Assembly (NCBI GenBank): GCA_945787595.1
Contig: CALZJV010000008.1
Coordinates: forward strand, 1 to 42,881
Direction: 5' to 3'
Origin: an uncultured Desulfobacterales bacterium
GTDB lineage: Bacteria; Desulfobacterota; Desulfobacteria; Desulfobacterales; JAFDCJ01
Length of the DNA: 42,881 nucleotides
Positions within the stretch are counted from its first letter, which is position 1, and every line of letters begins with the position of its first letter. The position numbers and the translations under genes were made by a program. This document shows positions 17,628-25,536 of this stretch, piece by piece. Under the pieces are notes generated by a model, which was not told where the DNA came from, ran no database searches, and was given only the letters and a program-made list of their open reading frames with translations.

Positions 17628-18243
17628 CTATCCGCGGTGGGCGACCTGCGGATCGCTGTTGGACCTCCTCTCGCACCGAACTCAGGGTAGCGAATACGAT
17701 TACGAGCATTTCACAATGACGACGCTAAATGTAGAGCAGCTTCTGCGTGTTTCTCCGGCAGTCGTTCCGAGACCGGCCGAGGTGACACCGAGGGTAGATC
17801 CGTTGCCATACCAGGAAACGGAGTTTGCTGATGCTGATGTTACAGATCATTATAAAGAGGCCCGACAGTTGATGGACGAAGGGGAAATGGATGAAGCCGA
17901 GAAGCACTTCCGTCAGGCAGCAGAGCTGGATCCCAGAAGCGCGAAAATCGCCAAGGACTTTGGAGATTTCCTTAAAATTACAGGACGCCATGAGGAAGCC
18001 ATCAAAGAATATATTCGAGCGCGAGAGATTGATCCGAATGACCCCGATGCTTACTTCCGGCGGGGTCTCCTTTATGAGGAGAGCGGAGTGCCCGAAAAGG
18101 CAATCACGATGTACGAAGAAGCAATGGAGCACGGCGCCGGCGTTGATACCCAGAAGAGAATCGAGCAGATTAAGCAAAAGATGGCCGTAACTGAAAACGC
18201 TCAGCCGGAGGGCAGCGACGAAGCCGACAGTAAGATTCAGTAG
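17551..18243 (+). CDS. TPR protein with RAYT-derived head
   Basis: The frame is open from about 17416. Its first 26 codons after TTG 17551 are the tail of a RAYT (GVTNSCVIRLVSSGLKSDID). The rest is unrelated and carries at least two clear tetratricopeptide repeats (DEAEKHFRQAAELDPRSAKI, HEEAIKEYIRAREIDPNDPD and PEKAITMYEEAMEHG), roughly residues 95-205. Neither TTG 17551 nor ATG 17716 has a strong ribosome site. Either a RAYT relic inserted or deleted into the 5' end of a TPR gene, or a fusion protein has arisen. TPRs are protein-interaction modules, but the partner is unknown. No signal peptide is present. Confidence 0.55.
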   Translation: MGVTNSCVIRLVSSGLKSDIDDFIESYPRWATCGSLLDLLSHRTQGSEYDYEHFTMTTLNVEQLLRVSPAVVPRPAEVTPRVDPLPYQETEFADADVTDHYKEARQLMDEGEMDEAEKHFRQAAELDPRSAKIAKDFGDFLKITGRHEEAIKEYIRAREIDPNDPDAYFRRGLLYEESGVPEKAITMYEEAMEHGAGVDTQKRIEQIKQKMAVTENAQPEGSDEADSKIQ

Positions 18244-18244
18244 T

Positions 18245-18420
18245 GCCCGGTAAAAAAAACATAGGGGCCAAGTCGATAGCGCCGGTAAAAGCCGGCAAAG
18301 AGTAGGGGGTGAAAGTCCCCCGCATGGCAATGGTTAGCGACCAGCCGTGGCCCCGAGTCATGCGTCGACTACTCGTAAGGGGGCGGCGAGTAAAAAAATA
18401 GGGTCAGACCACGGTGAACG
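18245..18420 (+). other. Probable group II intron 5' fragment
   Basis: Immediately after the TPR stop the sequence begins GTGCCCGG and contains AGTAGGGGGTGAAAGTCCCC followed by GACCAGCCGTGGCCCCGAGT and ACTACTCGTAAGGG. These are the GUGYG-like start and the domain I landmarks of bacterial group II introns. No reverse transcriptase ORF and no domain V hairpin could be found downstream. It is therefore at most a 5' remnant. A structured non-coding RNA of another kind is the main alternative. Confidence 0.45.
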
Positions 18421-18699
18421 CGTGGCAATTAAGGATGTATGCCAAAAATAGTCCCGTTTTTTGGCTTAAAGTGATGTTTTTGACACGCAAAAGGGCAGTT
18501 GAATAAGGCTAGCACTGGATATGAATTCACTGATTCTCGGGTGTCCTATGTGGGACATCCTTCGGTAATTCAGTACGAAGGGGTTTGGGATGCGACCGAC
18601 TCTTGTAGATTTTTATAAAGGCTAAACGGGGGCTTCCTTGAATCTCACCTTTCACAAATCAGATGCATAAAGCTTTTTATAGCGATTAGGAGGAAAACC
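18421..18699. other. Intergenic region with a long imperfect hairpin
   Basis: No gene was recognised. At 18523-18571 an imperfect stem (arms from GAATTCACTG to GGTGTCC and GGGACATCC to GGTAATTC) closes on a TATGT loop. The following gene has an AGGAGG site at 18690-18695. Confidence 0.35.
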
Positions 18700-20007
18700 A
18701 TGGCGGAACATTACAGAGAGGTTTATGCTGGCAAACCGGAGACAAAACTGCGCAAAAAGCCCAAAGGGAAATCGTTTGAGACTACCGTCCTTTTAGGGGC
18801 CTGGCTGGGCGTGATCGATGAAAGAGACGATGGCTGGATCAAGGTTAAGGCTTTTGGAAAAGAGGGGTGGGTTCACGAAGCAGACGAGACCATGCAGGAC
18901 ATGGGCCTCAAGGTGTTTTTTGTTGATGTGGGGCAGGGGGACGGATGCCTGATTGAAACTGAGAATAAACGCATACTGGTTGATGGCGGACCGAACAACA
19001 ATTTTAAGAACTATTTGACTAAATGGAAATACAAGTGGTTGCTGGCGGCCGGTTATAAAGTCCGGTTTGATGCTGTCTTTGTGAGCCATTTCGATGCCGA
19101 CCATTTTGCCGGGCTGATAAGTATTATAAAGGATCCCCGCTTTGAAATAGGCTCCGTGTATCATAACGGAATCGCCCGGTTTCATGACAAAAAAAATGAA
19201 CGCCTTGTAAAATATGACACAGACCTGGGACAAACCAACGCAGTTGGACAACCGAACGCGGATCGGGAGGTGCTCAAAACAAGTTTCAGCAGCATTGACG
19301 ATGCTAAAAAGCTATTAAATGAATCGTCGGGGAAAAAGGGGTTGATGTACAGCTTCAAACGGTTTCTTGAAGCCGCAGTTGAAGCCAAAGATAACGGCCG
19401 GCTGAGCAAAATGAAACGGTTGACGGTCCGCGATGGGCACGTACCCGGCTTTACCGGAAATAACGCACTAAAACTGCAAATTTTGGGTCCTGTACCCACC
19501 AGCAGCAACGGATCTTACCATTACAAATGGTTCAAAGACTCGTCCCATACCCGAAACGGACACAGTCTTATTCTCAAATTAACCTACGACAAAAGAAGTA
19601 TTTTGCTGGGAGGAGACCTGAACACCTATTCTGAAAAGCATCTGGTTGAGTACTACAAGCCTGACAACCCGTTTCGTGTTGATGCTGCCAAAGCCTGCCA
19701 CCATGGTGCATCTGAGTTTACCGTTGATTTCATGGATGCGGTAAAACCTTACGCAACGGTTTTCTCATCCGGCGATAACGAGAACTATGCCCATCCTCGG
19801 GCTGATGCCTTGGGTTGTGCCGGGAAATACAGCAGGGGTGCCAGGCCTTTGGTGTTCTCTACCGAGCTGGCGCGTTCAATGAAATCAGCTGATGATATTC
19901 ATTACGGCCTGATAAATTTGCGCACCGACGGTAAACAAATGATGCTGGCCCAGATGCTGGAAAAGAAAAGGAAATCCGACATATGGGATTCCTATGCACT
20001 GCCGTAA
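18700..20007 (+). CDS. ComEC-like metallo-beta-lactamase-fold hydrolase with SH3-like N-terminus
   Basis: This 435-residue protein starts after AGGAGG. Residues 1-70 look like a bacterial SH3 domain (YREVYAGKPETKLRKKPKG, DGWIKVKAFGKEGWVHEAD). From about residue 75 a metallo-beta-lactamase fold begins (VFFVDVGQGDGCLIET). It carries HxDxDH metal ligands H130, D132, D134 and H135 (VSHFDADHFAG), D306 in LLGGDLN, and a HH pair at 334-335 (KACHHGAS). The head 'VDVGQGDG' and the order match the C-terminal hydrolase domain of ComEC/Rec2 and stand-alone relatives, which act on nucleic acids or phosphoesters. There is no signal peptide. It is followed 23 bases later by the lysozyme gene. The substrate is not known. 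Confidence 0.82.
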   Translation: MAEHYREVYAGKPETKLRKKPKGKSFETTVLLGAWLGVIDERDDGWIKVKAFGKEGWVHEADETMQDMGLKVFFVDVGQGDGCLIETENKRILVDGGPNNNFKNYLTKWKYKWLLAAGYKVRFDAVFVSHFDADHFAGLISIIKDPRFEIGSVYHNGIARFHDKKNERLVKYDTDLGQTNAVGQPNADREVLKTSFSSIDDAKKLLNESSGKKGLMYSFKRFLEAAVEAKDNGRLSKMKRLTVRDGHVPGFTGNNALKLQILGPVPTSSNGSYHYKWFKDSSHTRNGHSLILKLTYDKRSILLGGDLNTYSEKHLVEYYKPDNPFRVDAAKACHHGASEFTVDFMDAVKPYATVFSSGDNENYAHPRADALGCAGKYSRGARPLVFSTELARSMKSADDIHYGLINLRTDGKQMMLAQMLEKKRKSDIWDSYALP

Positions 20008-20030
20008 AAAACGTTTCAGAGGTATAAAGA

Positions 20031-20474
20031 ATGAACTTAGAAGCGCTTAAAGAAGAAATTAAAGAAGATGAAGGTGTGGTCCATGAAATCTATCTCGATA
20101 AATTCGGCTTTCCGACTTTTGGAATAGGTCATCTGATCCGTGAGAGTGATCCGGAACATGGGCTTGATGTCGGAACACCGGTATCGGAAGCGCGAGTGAA
20201 CAAATGTCTGGATGAAGACCTGGAAACCACTGTGAAGGATTGTCATATTCTTTTTCCGGATTTTGACGACCTGCCGGAGGAAGCCCAGCTGGTAATCGCC
20301 AATATGATGTTCAATCTTGGGCGCACCAAGTTGAGTAAATTCCGCAAATTCATCGGTGCGGTTCGGGCCGGAGACTGGAATGAGGCAGGCAATCAAATGG
20401 TTGACAGCCGCTGGTATACGCAGGTAACTAACCGTGCCGAAAGGCTTGTCCAGCGGATCCGCAATCTTGCATAA
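20031..20474 (+). CDS. T4-type lysozyme (glycoside hydrolase family 24)
   Basis: This is a predicted muramidase of 147 residues that cleaves peptidoglycan glycan strands. The catalytic triad lines up with T4 lysozyme: E14 in KEDEGVV, D23 in YLDKFG and T29 in FPTFGIGH. The conserved C-terminal region (ANMMFNLGRTKLSKF, WYTQVTNRAERLVQRIR) is complete. It has no signal peptide or SAR-type anchor, so it needs another route to the wall. It probably shares a transcript with the metal hydrolase upstream. A phage-derived endolysin used as a lysis enzyme or effector is the likeliest interpretation. Confidence 0.9.
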   Translation: MNLEALKEEIKEDEGVVHEIYLDKFGFPTFGIGHLIRESDPEHGLDVGTPVSEARVNKCLDEDLETTVKDCHILFPDFDDLPEEAQLVIANMMFNLGRTKLSKFRKFIGAVRAGDWNEAGNQMVDSRWYTQVTNRAERLVQRIRNLA

Positions 20475-20525
20475 TACCTTCGAAATTAAGTATTTCACTT
20501 TATACTTGAGCGAAAGGAATGGATT

Positions 20526-21308
20526 ATGGGATTCAAGGCCAAATTCAGAATTATGCGATGCCGAATTTCTTTGATTTTATTGTTGTTGCTGATATTGGTG
20601 ATATTTTTTATGCTGACAGGATGTCAGTTATTTCAGCAACAACCAACTACCGAGCTCTACGGCAAGGCGCGTCATACCGGTTCGGTTATCATGCTTCGCG
20701 TTGACGACAGCTGGCACCCGGAGCCATCCAAACGCAGTGTATATAAAGTCGGAGGTGAAGCCCGCAAACAAAATCCGCCCTATCTGCCAGTCCGTCACAA
20801 GGGTGACATCTCGTATTTGGATGGTCCGGATCGAATCGTTACCCAGGAAGATTTTGTTACCGTCACCCTGAAGACCGCCTTTATAAAATACTTTAAGGAA
20901 CTCGGGGGAACGCGACGAAAAGGTGAGATTGCTTTGGTACTGTCATTTGAGGCCGGAAATCTGGCGCGAAACAGCGTGCTGATTTACGCCAGCGAAGGCC
21001 AGACTCTTGGATCGTTGCTGGATCTGGATGACATGCCGATTATCGGACCGGTTAAATTCCAAGGTGACGATATCATGGTGCGCATTGTGATGATCGAGCT
21101 GGATCAGATAGAAAATCAGGCTCAAAAACAGTTCATCAGAGCACTGGCGAATGTAGGAAGTACTCTGGCACCGGATTTTCGGCCTGCCCTGGCTATCGCA
21201 CAGCCAATTGCAGATTTCATCATCAGTCAAAATGCGGATGATGTAATTATCGACCACCGCCTTTCTCTGCAACGCGTCACAAAGGAAACAAATGCAGATT
21301 ATTTATAA
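20526..21308 (+). CDS. Lipoprotein, shorter paralogue of the protein at 10504
   Basis: This 260-residue protein has a lipoprotein signal (LILVIFFMLTGCQLF; Cys at residue 33) preceded by a basic head. It shares with the 530-aa lipoprotein at 10504 the order beta-rich head, 'FIKYFKELGG', 'IIGPVKFQGDDIMVRIVMIE', then a helical stretch and a final RLSLQRV strand. The C-terminal half of the longer paralogue is missing. Two small open frames downstream (21292-21492 and about 21556-21825) may be debris of it. The start at 20526 follows GAAAGGAATGG. The function is unknown. Each paralogue follows a peptidoglycan hydrolase gene. Confidence 0.65.
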   Translation: MGFKAKFRIMRCRISLILLLLLILVIFFMLTGCQLFQQQPTTELYGKARHTGSVIMLRVDDSWHPEPSKRSVYKVGGEARKQNPPYLPVRHKGDISYLDGPDRIVTQEDFVTVTLKTAFIKYFKELGGTRRKGEIALVLSFEAGNLARNSVLIYASEGQTLGSLLDLDDMPIIGPVKFQGDDIMVRIVMIELDQIENQAQKQFIRALANVGSTLAPDFRPALAIAQPIADFIISQNADDVIIDHRLSLQRVTKETNADYL

Positions 21309-21825
21309 AAAAGTTGCTGCTATGAGGGAGGATCAGGAAGCTGCCAAAATTTGTTTGCTCTGGAAGCAATTATCGAATCCAACCGGTTCCGAAAGCATAA
21401 AATATGACACTTTGCTGGACCGGGAAATATACAATGAGATTTATCATATCACGGATGAGCTTTGGACGGACTCTTCGGAGGTCATCCAATAGTTACAAGA
21501 AAATCAATGCCGGATAAAAGCTGACCAACCCGAAAATATTTCCTGCAGTTGCGATTAGTCCTATTCCGACGGTTGGTTAGACGCTGCTAAAAAATATCAG
21601 TATTTCCGATTCAGAGTGCAGGATCATCTTCGTCAAATGGGTCTGGGCGGAAGAGCGCTTAAGGAGTTAAGCGACAGCCACGGTATCGATAAATATTCCG
21701 GGGAGCTTGTCGAGATTTTAAATGCGATCGAAGATCCCGATGCGATCCAAATCGGGGAAAAGGACCTTACCAGGTTTGAAAGAACCTGCAATCAGCTGGG
21801 TCTAGCCAAGTCGGCGCAGCCCTGA
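21292..21825 (+). pseudogene. Possible broken 3' continuation of the lipoprotein gene
   Basis: Two open segments in different frames lie between the lipoprotein stop and the M15 peptidase: 21292-21492 (66 codons, YDTLLDREIYNEIYHITDEL) and about 21556-21825 (YSDGWLDAAKKYQYFRFRVQ, GLGGRALKELSDSHGIDK). Both look like protein-coding helices, and neither has a ribosome site or proper start. Together with 20526-21308 they span about 1300 bases, near the 1593 of the intact paralogue at 10504. They may be remnants of its C-terminal half, or small independent genes. I could not align them confidently. Confidence 0.35.
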
Positions 21826-21855
21826 TTAAAAACGCGTTACGAAAGGAGGATTTCT

Positions 21856-22464
21856 ATGCCGCATCTATCGAAGCCATTGTCAAAAAATTTCAACCTTGGG
21901 GAACTTCTGCGTTCTGATATTGCCGAACGTGATGAAGCTTTAAAAATGGAGCAGGAAAATCCACCGTCGGATATCATTGAAAATATCCAGTATCTTGTTG
22001 ACACGGCGCTGCAGCCGATCCGTAGCAATCTTGGATTTCCCATCCGAATAACCTCCGGGTACCGTTGCCAGGTTGTCAACAAACTCGCCGGTGGAAGCGG
22101 GACTTCTCAGCATTGTAGAGGTGAAGCGGCCGACTGCAAACTGTCACCAAGGATCTTGACCGACGGCAATGCCGCTTCCATCAAAAATGATATCAAATCA
22201 AAAGTTGAGGAGATTACCGGTAAACCGATAAAATCCGAAATCGGTGAGAATTTTTTTCTTTTTGCCTTCATCTGTCTGCACATCGATGAACTTGATGTGG
22301 ATCAGGTGATCCATGAATATGGCGTAGACTACGGCCATCCGGCATGGATCCACGTTTCAGCCTCCAGACGACAAAACAAACGCCAGATTCTTTGTGTGGG
22401 GTCTTACACAAACCGGCATTACCTGAAACCGACATTGGAAGAAGCGCTTTCGTATGGGACATAG
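21856..22464 (+). CDS. M15 family peptidoglycan peptidase
   Basis: This is a predicted zinc D-Ala-D-Ala carboxypeptidase or L,D-endopeptidase of 202 residues, with a GAAAGGAGG ribosome site. The M15A signature is clear: SGYRCQVVNKLAGG, then ligands H86 and D93 in TSQHCRGEAADC, and the third ligand H166 in HPAWIHVS. The N-terminal segment (LSKNFNLGELLRSDIA) is typical of phage-type M15 enzymes. There is no signal peptide. It extends the group of wall-degrading enzymes (amidase, lysozyme, Cys/His hydrolase) that act on different bonds of the same polymer. The reading frame is intact. Confidence 0.85.
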   Translation: MPHLSKPLSKNFNLGELLRSDIAERDEALKMEQENPPSDIIENIQYLVDTALQPIRSNLGFPIRITSGYRCQVVNKLAGGSGTSQHCRGEAADCKLSPRILTDGNAASIKNDIKSKVEEITGKPIKSEIGENFFLFAFICLHIDELDVDQVIHEYGVDYGHPAWIHVSASRRQNKRQILCVGSYTNRHYLKPTLEEALSYGT

Positions 22465-22626
22465 AAAATCTTGATAACTCAGTATCATATGAAATAAGTG
22501 GAATTAAAGGAGTGTTAAAAAAGGGCTTTTTCGACAGACTCTCAATACATCTGTAACATAATTTTACGGACCGCTGCCAAAAAAGCACATTAGCATGCGT
22601 TCTGACTGCTGCAACGTTAGATGTTA

Positions 22627-22667
22627 TTAATTCTACTTTGTCACATTAGTTATTCGCATTAAATTAC
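22627..22667 (+). repeat. 41-base dispersed repeat, copy 2
   Basis: This segment matches 6143-6183 at 34 of 41 positions, in the same orientation. It lies about 130 bases upstream of the Cys/His hydrolase-like gene. Confidence 0.5.
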
Positions 22668-22796
22668 TTGGATTGCAGCTGGATCCGGTACGCCGACTCA
22701 ATGGCTGAGTGTCGCCTTTCATGGCGGACCTCCAGCTGGCGAATAAGTTCTTGTTTGTTAATCGCTCTATGCGGAAGAATAAACGAAAGGAGAGAG

Positions 22797-23318
22797 ACGA
22801 AATCAAAACAACTTAATAATGGATATCAGCCGAAGCAAAAAACCACCTATTACAACATTTATGCACATGATTTCTGCTATCTTGCCGGGGTTTATCTGCC
22901 ACGAGTCTGGTGGAGCGATAAAGCCCTCCTGCAAATCAAAGATGATGTGGAGGTACCGGTCCAATACGCAAAAACCGTACGCGAAATGACCGCCAACATG
23001 CTGCTTGACTGGTTTGAGGATTATGACGCCCTGTTTGGCTGGAAGCGGGTATTTGATCTGGATGTGCTGCAAGCGGCCGCAAACCATGGAGAGGTATGCA
23101 TCATTGTTGCGCAGCGCAAGAATTTGAACCATTCCGGGCATATCACCGCTGTGGCTCCGGAACATGATGGATTTAGTGCCGCCCGGAACACTGCAGGGGA
23201 GGTATCGCGGCCGCTGGAATCACAGGCAGGCATTATGAACCATCGCTTTTTTGTCAAACCAACCCGCTGGTGGCAGGGCGGTAATTTTCGCAATCACGGT
23301 TTTTGGCGGCATATCTGA
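22797..23318 (+). CDS. Putative Cys/His (CHAP or NlpC-like) hydrolase, start codon unclear
   Basis: The recognisable protein begins KSKQLNNGYQPKQKTTYYN and has about 173 residues. A strong ribosome site (GAAAGGAGAG, 22785-22794) is followed by ACG at 22797 where an ATG would be expected. The frame is open back to a TTG at 22668, but those extra 43 codons look like noise. A Cys in NIYAHDFCYLAGVYLPRVWW and a His in NLNHSGHITAVAPE fit the catalytic pair of CHAP/NlpC-type peptidoglycan peptidases. The end (FFVKPTRWWQGGNFRNHGFW) is Trp-rich. The gene may have lost its start, or may use a rare one. The family call is from motif shape only. Confidence 0.5.
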   Translation, partial: TKSKQLNNGYQPKQKTTYYNIYAHDFCYLAGVYLPRVWWSDKALLQIKDDVEVPVQYAKTVREMTANMLLDWFEDYDALFGWKRVFDLDVLQAAANHGEVCIIVAQRKNLNHSGHITAVAPEHDGFSAARNTAGEVSRPLESQAGIMNHRFFVKPTRWWQGGNFRNHGFWRHI

Positions 23319-23751
23319 AAAGACCCGGATATTTGACTGTAAAAGGCTGAAAAGATTTTGATTTGATTGGATGCTAGATGACTTGACATTTGATCAAAGC
23401 TGATAAATTATAAAGTTTAACATGAAGTGGCCTCAAACTGGCGGCTTGTAAAATATTTCAGCTGACAAAACTGTCTTTTATTGCTCCCTACCACCCACGA
23501 TCGGCAAGACAGCATATGGCTGCCAGAAAAAGCATTATCTTTTAACTGTCCAATTTTCTTTAATCGAGTTCCCTAAGCGTAAATCAAGATGATACCAAAA
23601 GTTGATTCGGTATGAATCCTGTGACAGCAGATAAAACATAGGCGTCTGAAAATCCATACCGTCGCATCGGTATCGAGCTGATTATGATAAATTGGCCATC
23701 GTAACGTATTTAACTTTTCAACTTAATTAGCATAGATGGGGGGTAATAGAG
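23319..23751. other. Intergenic region, 433 bases
   Basis: No gene is visible. A TTGACA at 23383-23388 is followed about 19 bases later by TTATAA, a possible but poorly spaced sigma-70 promoter for the genes from 23752. The remainder shows no clear repeat or hairpin. Confidence 0.4.
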
Positions 23752-25527
23752 ATGGTTTCACCACAAATCGTTCTTACTGCTATCCATGCAGGTTTGCGGT
23801 TGTATCGCGTCGGGTATACCGCCTATGTTGACAGCACGCGCAGTCGTGCCTTGACGCTTCCCTTGCCGCGCGGGCCCAGTCAACCAAACGTCACGACGGC
23901 ATCTGCCTTCTTCACAGAAACCGGCCAGGGTAAAGCAATTGCTGCCGATGTAAAAAATGAACGGCTTAGACTACTGCTGAATATGCTTGATCAGCAGGAT
24001 CTGCCCCAGCCTTTAGAAAAAGAATTTTTGCAGATTTATGCAGTCGCTTATTGGAGTACCCAATCAGACGATCCCAACGTTGATCTGGGCCCATCTCCCG
24101 TAAATGTAGACGAATTTATCAGCCTGCTGACCATCCGCCATTGGTCGCAAAGCGAGGATCCGGGTAAACTCACCGTTCTTCAGCAGGTTGCCGGAACCCT
24201 GGTCAACATTGCTGTTGATTATTTCGCTTACACACCCGGTTTGATATCCACCAATCGACCTGAAGGTCGCGCGCTGCTGGTCTTTCTCGAGACAATCGAC
24301 GATGTCGATTTCGCCGCCACCCCGCTTGCGGATATCGCCGGCAATCTGCTTGTCGGTGTACTCGATGGCGTCAATGCCGTCCCTGAAATCATATCCGGTG
24401 GAGCGCGAGAACAGGACTTGATCAAAAATGTCACCCGAGCACTAACTTTATCTGCCAATCAACATCTCGCCAACGCTTCCACAGAAGAGAAACGTGATGC
24501 CGGCACATGGCTGCAACTGATTGCGCAATCTGTTGTAAAAAGTGGTGCCGAGACCATCCTATCGGATCCTGTCCGATTTTTGGGGATCAAACCAGGTGCC
24601 GAAGTCAATGTGGTTCAGCAGGTCGGGGCAACCTTGACGGACCTGATCATTGGCGAAGACGAGCTCCACTTACGGTCATTGCTTTCCGGAGAATCGCTCA
24701 ATAAAATTACGACAGCCCTGCTGACCGCAGTGGCGGAAAATCCGGAAGTGCTGAAGATAGGTAACGATGGGCTCAAATCTTTAATCCAGGAGCTTGCCAA
24801 AGATCTCTCGGAACGCAAAGATTTCTTTAGTGATGACCTGCTGCCCGACATCTTGCGTTTGGTATTGGAAAAGTCGGCAGCTAACTTAGATCTCATTTGG
24901 CCCGCAGGCAGTATGTCTCCAAGGGATCATCTGCTTGTTACCGCCACCTCGGAGCTGTTGAAAGCGCTAACCGAATCTGCTGCCGCCGACGGAAGCTGGC
25001 CGAAATTGACCAAGGGACAAATCCTGTCCATTGCGGAAAACATACTTGACGAAGTCGTGGACAATCCTGCCTGGATGCTTGAGCACGTAAACGGCCAAAG
25101 CGCATTAGGAACTGGGTTAAAGGCTGTGCTGACAGCCCTGGGAAGTCAGCCGGCCGATAGGATAAATACAGAAACCCTGGTTGTGGCGCTGAAATCCGGT
25201 TTGATGGCCGCAGCCACGCATCGCTCTCTGTTGGAAATACTTCCCGGACCGGGAGCGGATGCCGGTAAGGTAGCCTTGGAGGCCTCCATCGATGCCATCA
25301 TTGCTACCATTAACGGCAATACGGTACCCGCGGACAGCAAATGGCGTTTGCTGCGCAATTCGAGCCTGCAGACGTTGATCGAGATCGGGCTTGCGTCGCT
25401 CGCCGAAAACGGTGCCGAACAAGGACATATCGATGCCCTCAGGGCTGAAATAACACTTCTAATCGAAACCAGCTATGGATTTGATGAATATGAAAAACGG
25501 TTAGATGAACGCCTGAAAGCAGTATAG
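23752..25527 (+). CDS. Large helical protein of unknown function
   Basis: This 591-residue protein has a weak GGGGTAATAG ribosome site. Predicted structure is almost entirely alpha-helical, rich in Leu and Ala. It has recurring blocks of the kind LLVGVLDGVNAVPEIISGGA, LLTAVAENPEVLKIGNDGL and NILDEVVDNPAWMLEHVNGQ that suggest a helical-repeat solenoid. The N-terminus has a moderately hydrophobic stretch but no good signal peptide. I do not recognise a family. The next gene, a lipoprotein, starts 9 bases after the stop with GGAGG overlapping the junction, so the two form an operon and may act together at the envelope. Confidence 0.65.
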   Translation: MVSPQIVLTAIHAGLRLYRVGYTAYVDSTRSRALTLPLPRGPSQPNVTTASAFFTETGQGKAIAADVKNERLRLLLNMLDQQDLPQPLEKEFLQIYAVAYWSTQSDDPNVDLGPSPVNVDEFISLLTIRHWSQSEDPGKLTVLQQVAGTLVNIAVDYFAYTPGLISTNRPEGRALLVFLETIDDVDFAATPLADIAGNLLVGVLDGVNAVPEIISGGAREQDLIKNVTRALTLSANQHLANASTEEKRDAGTWLQLIAQSVVKSGAETILSDPVRFLGIKPGAEVNVVQQVGATLTDLIIGEDELHLRSLLSGESLNKITTALLTAVAENPEVLKIGNDGLKSLIQELAKDLSERKDFFSDDLLPDILRLVLEKSAANLDLIWPAGSMSPRDHLLVTATSELLKALTESAAADGSWPKLTKGQILSIAENILDEVVDNPAWMLEHVNGQSALGTGLKAVLTALGSQPADRINTETLVVALKSGLMAAATHRSLLEILPGPGADAGKVALEASIDAIIATINGNTVPADSKWRLLRNSSLQTLIEIGLASLAENGAEQGHIDALRAEITLLIETSYGFDEYEKRLDERLKAV

Positions 25528-25536
25528 GAGGAAATC

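Noticed and set aside
6749..23318. Prophage, because of holin-like, amidase, lysozyme and M15 genes
   Set aside because: No capsid, tail, terminase, integrase or replication genes are present, and lipoproteins, a protease and a patatin are intermixed.
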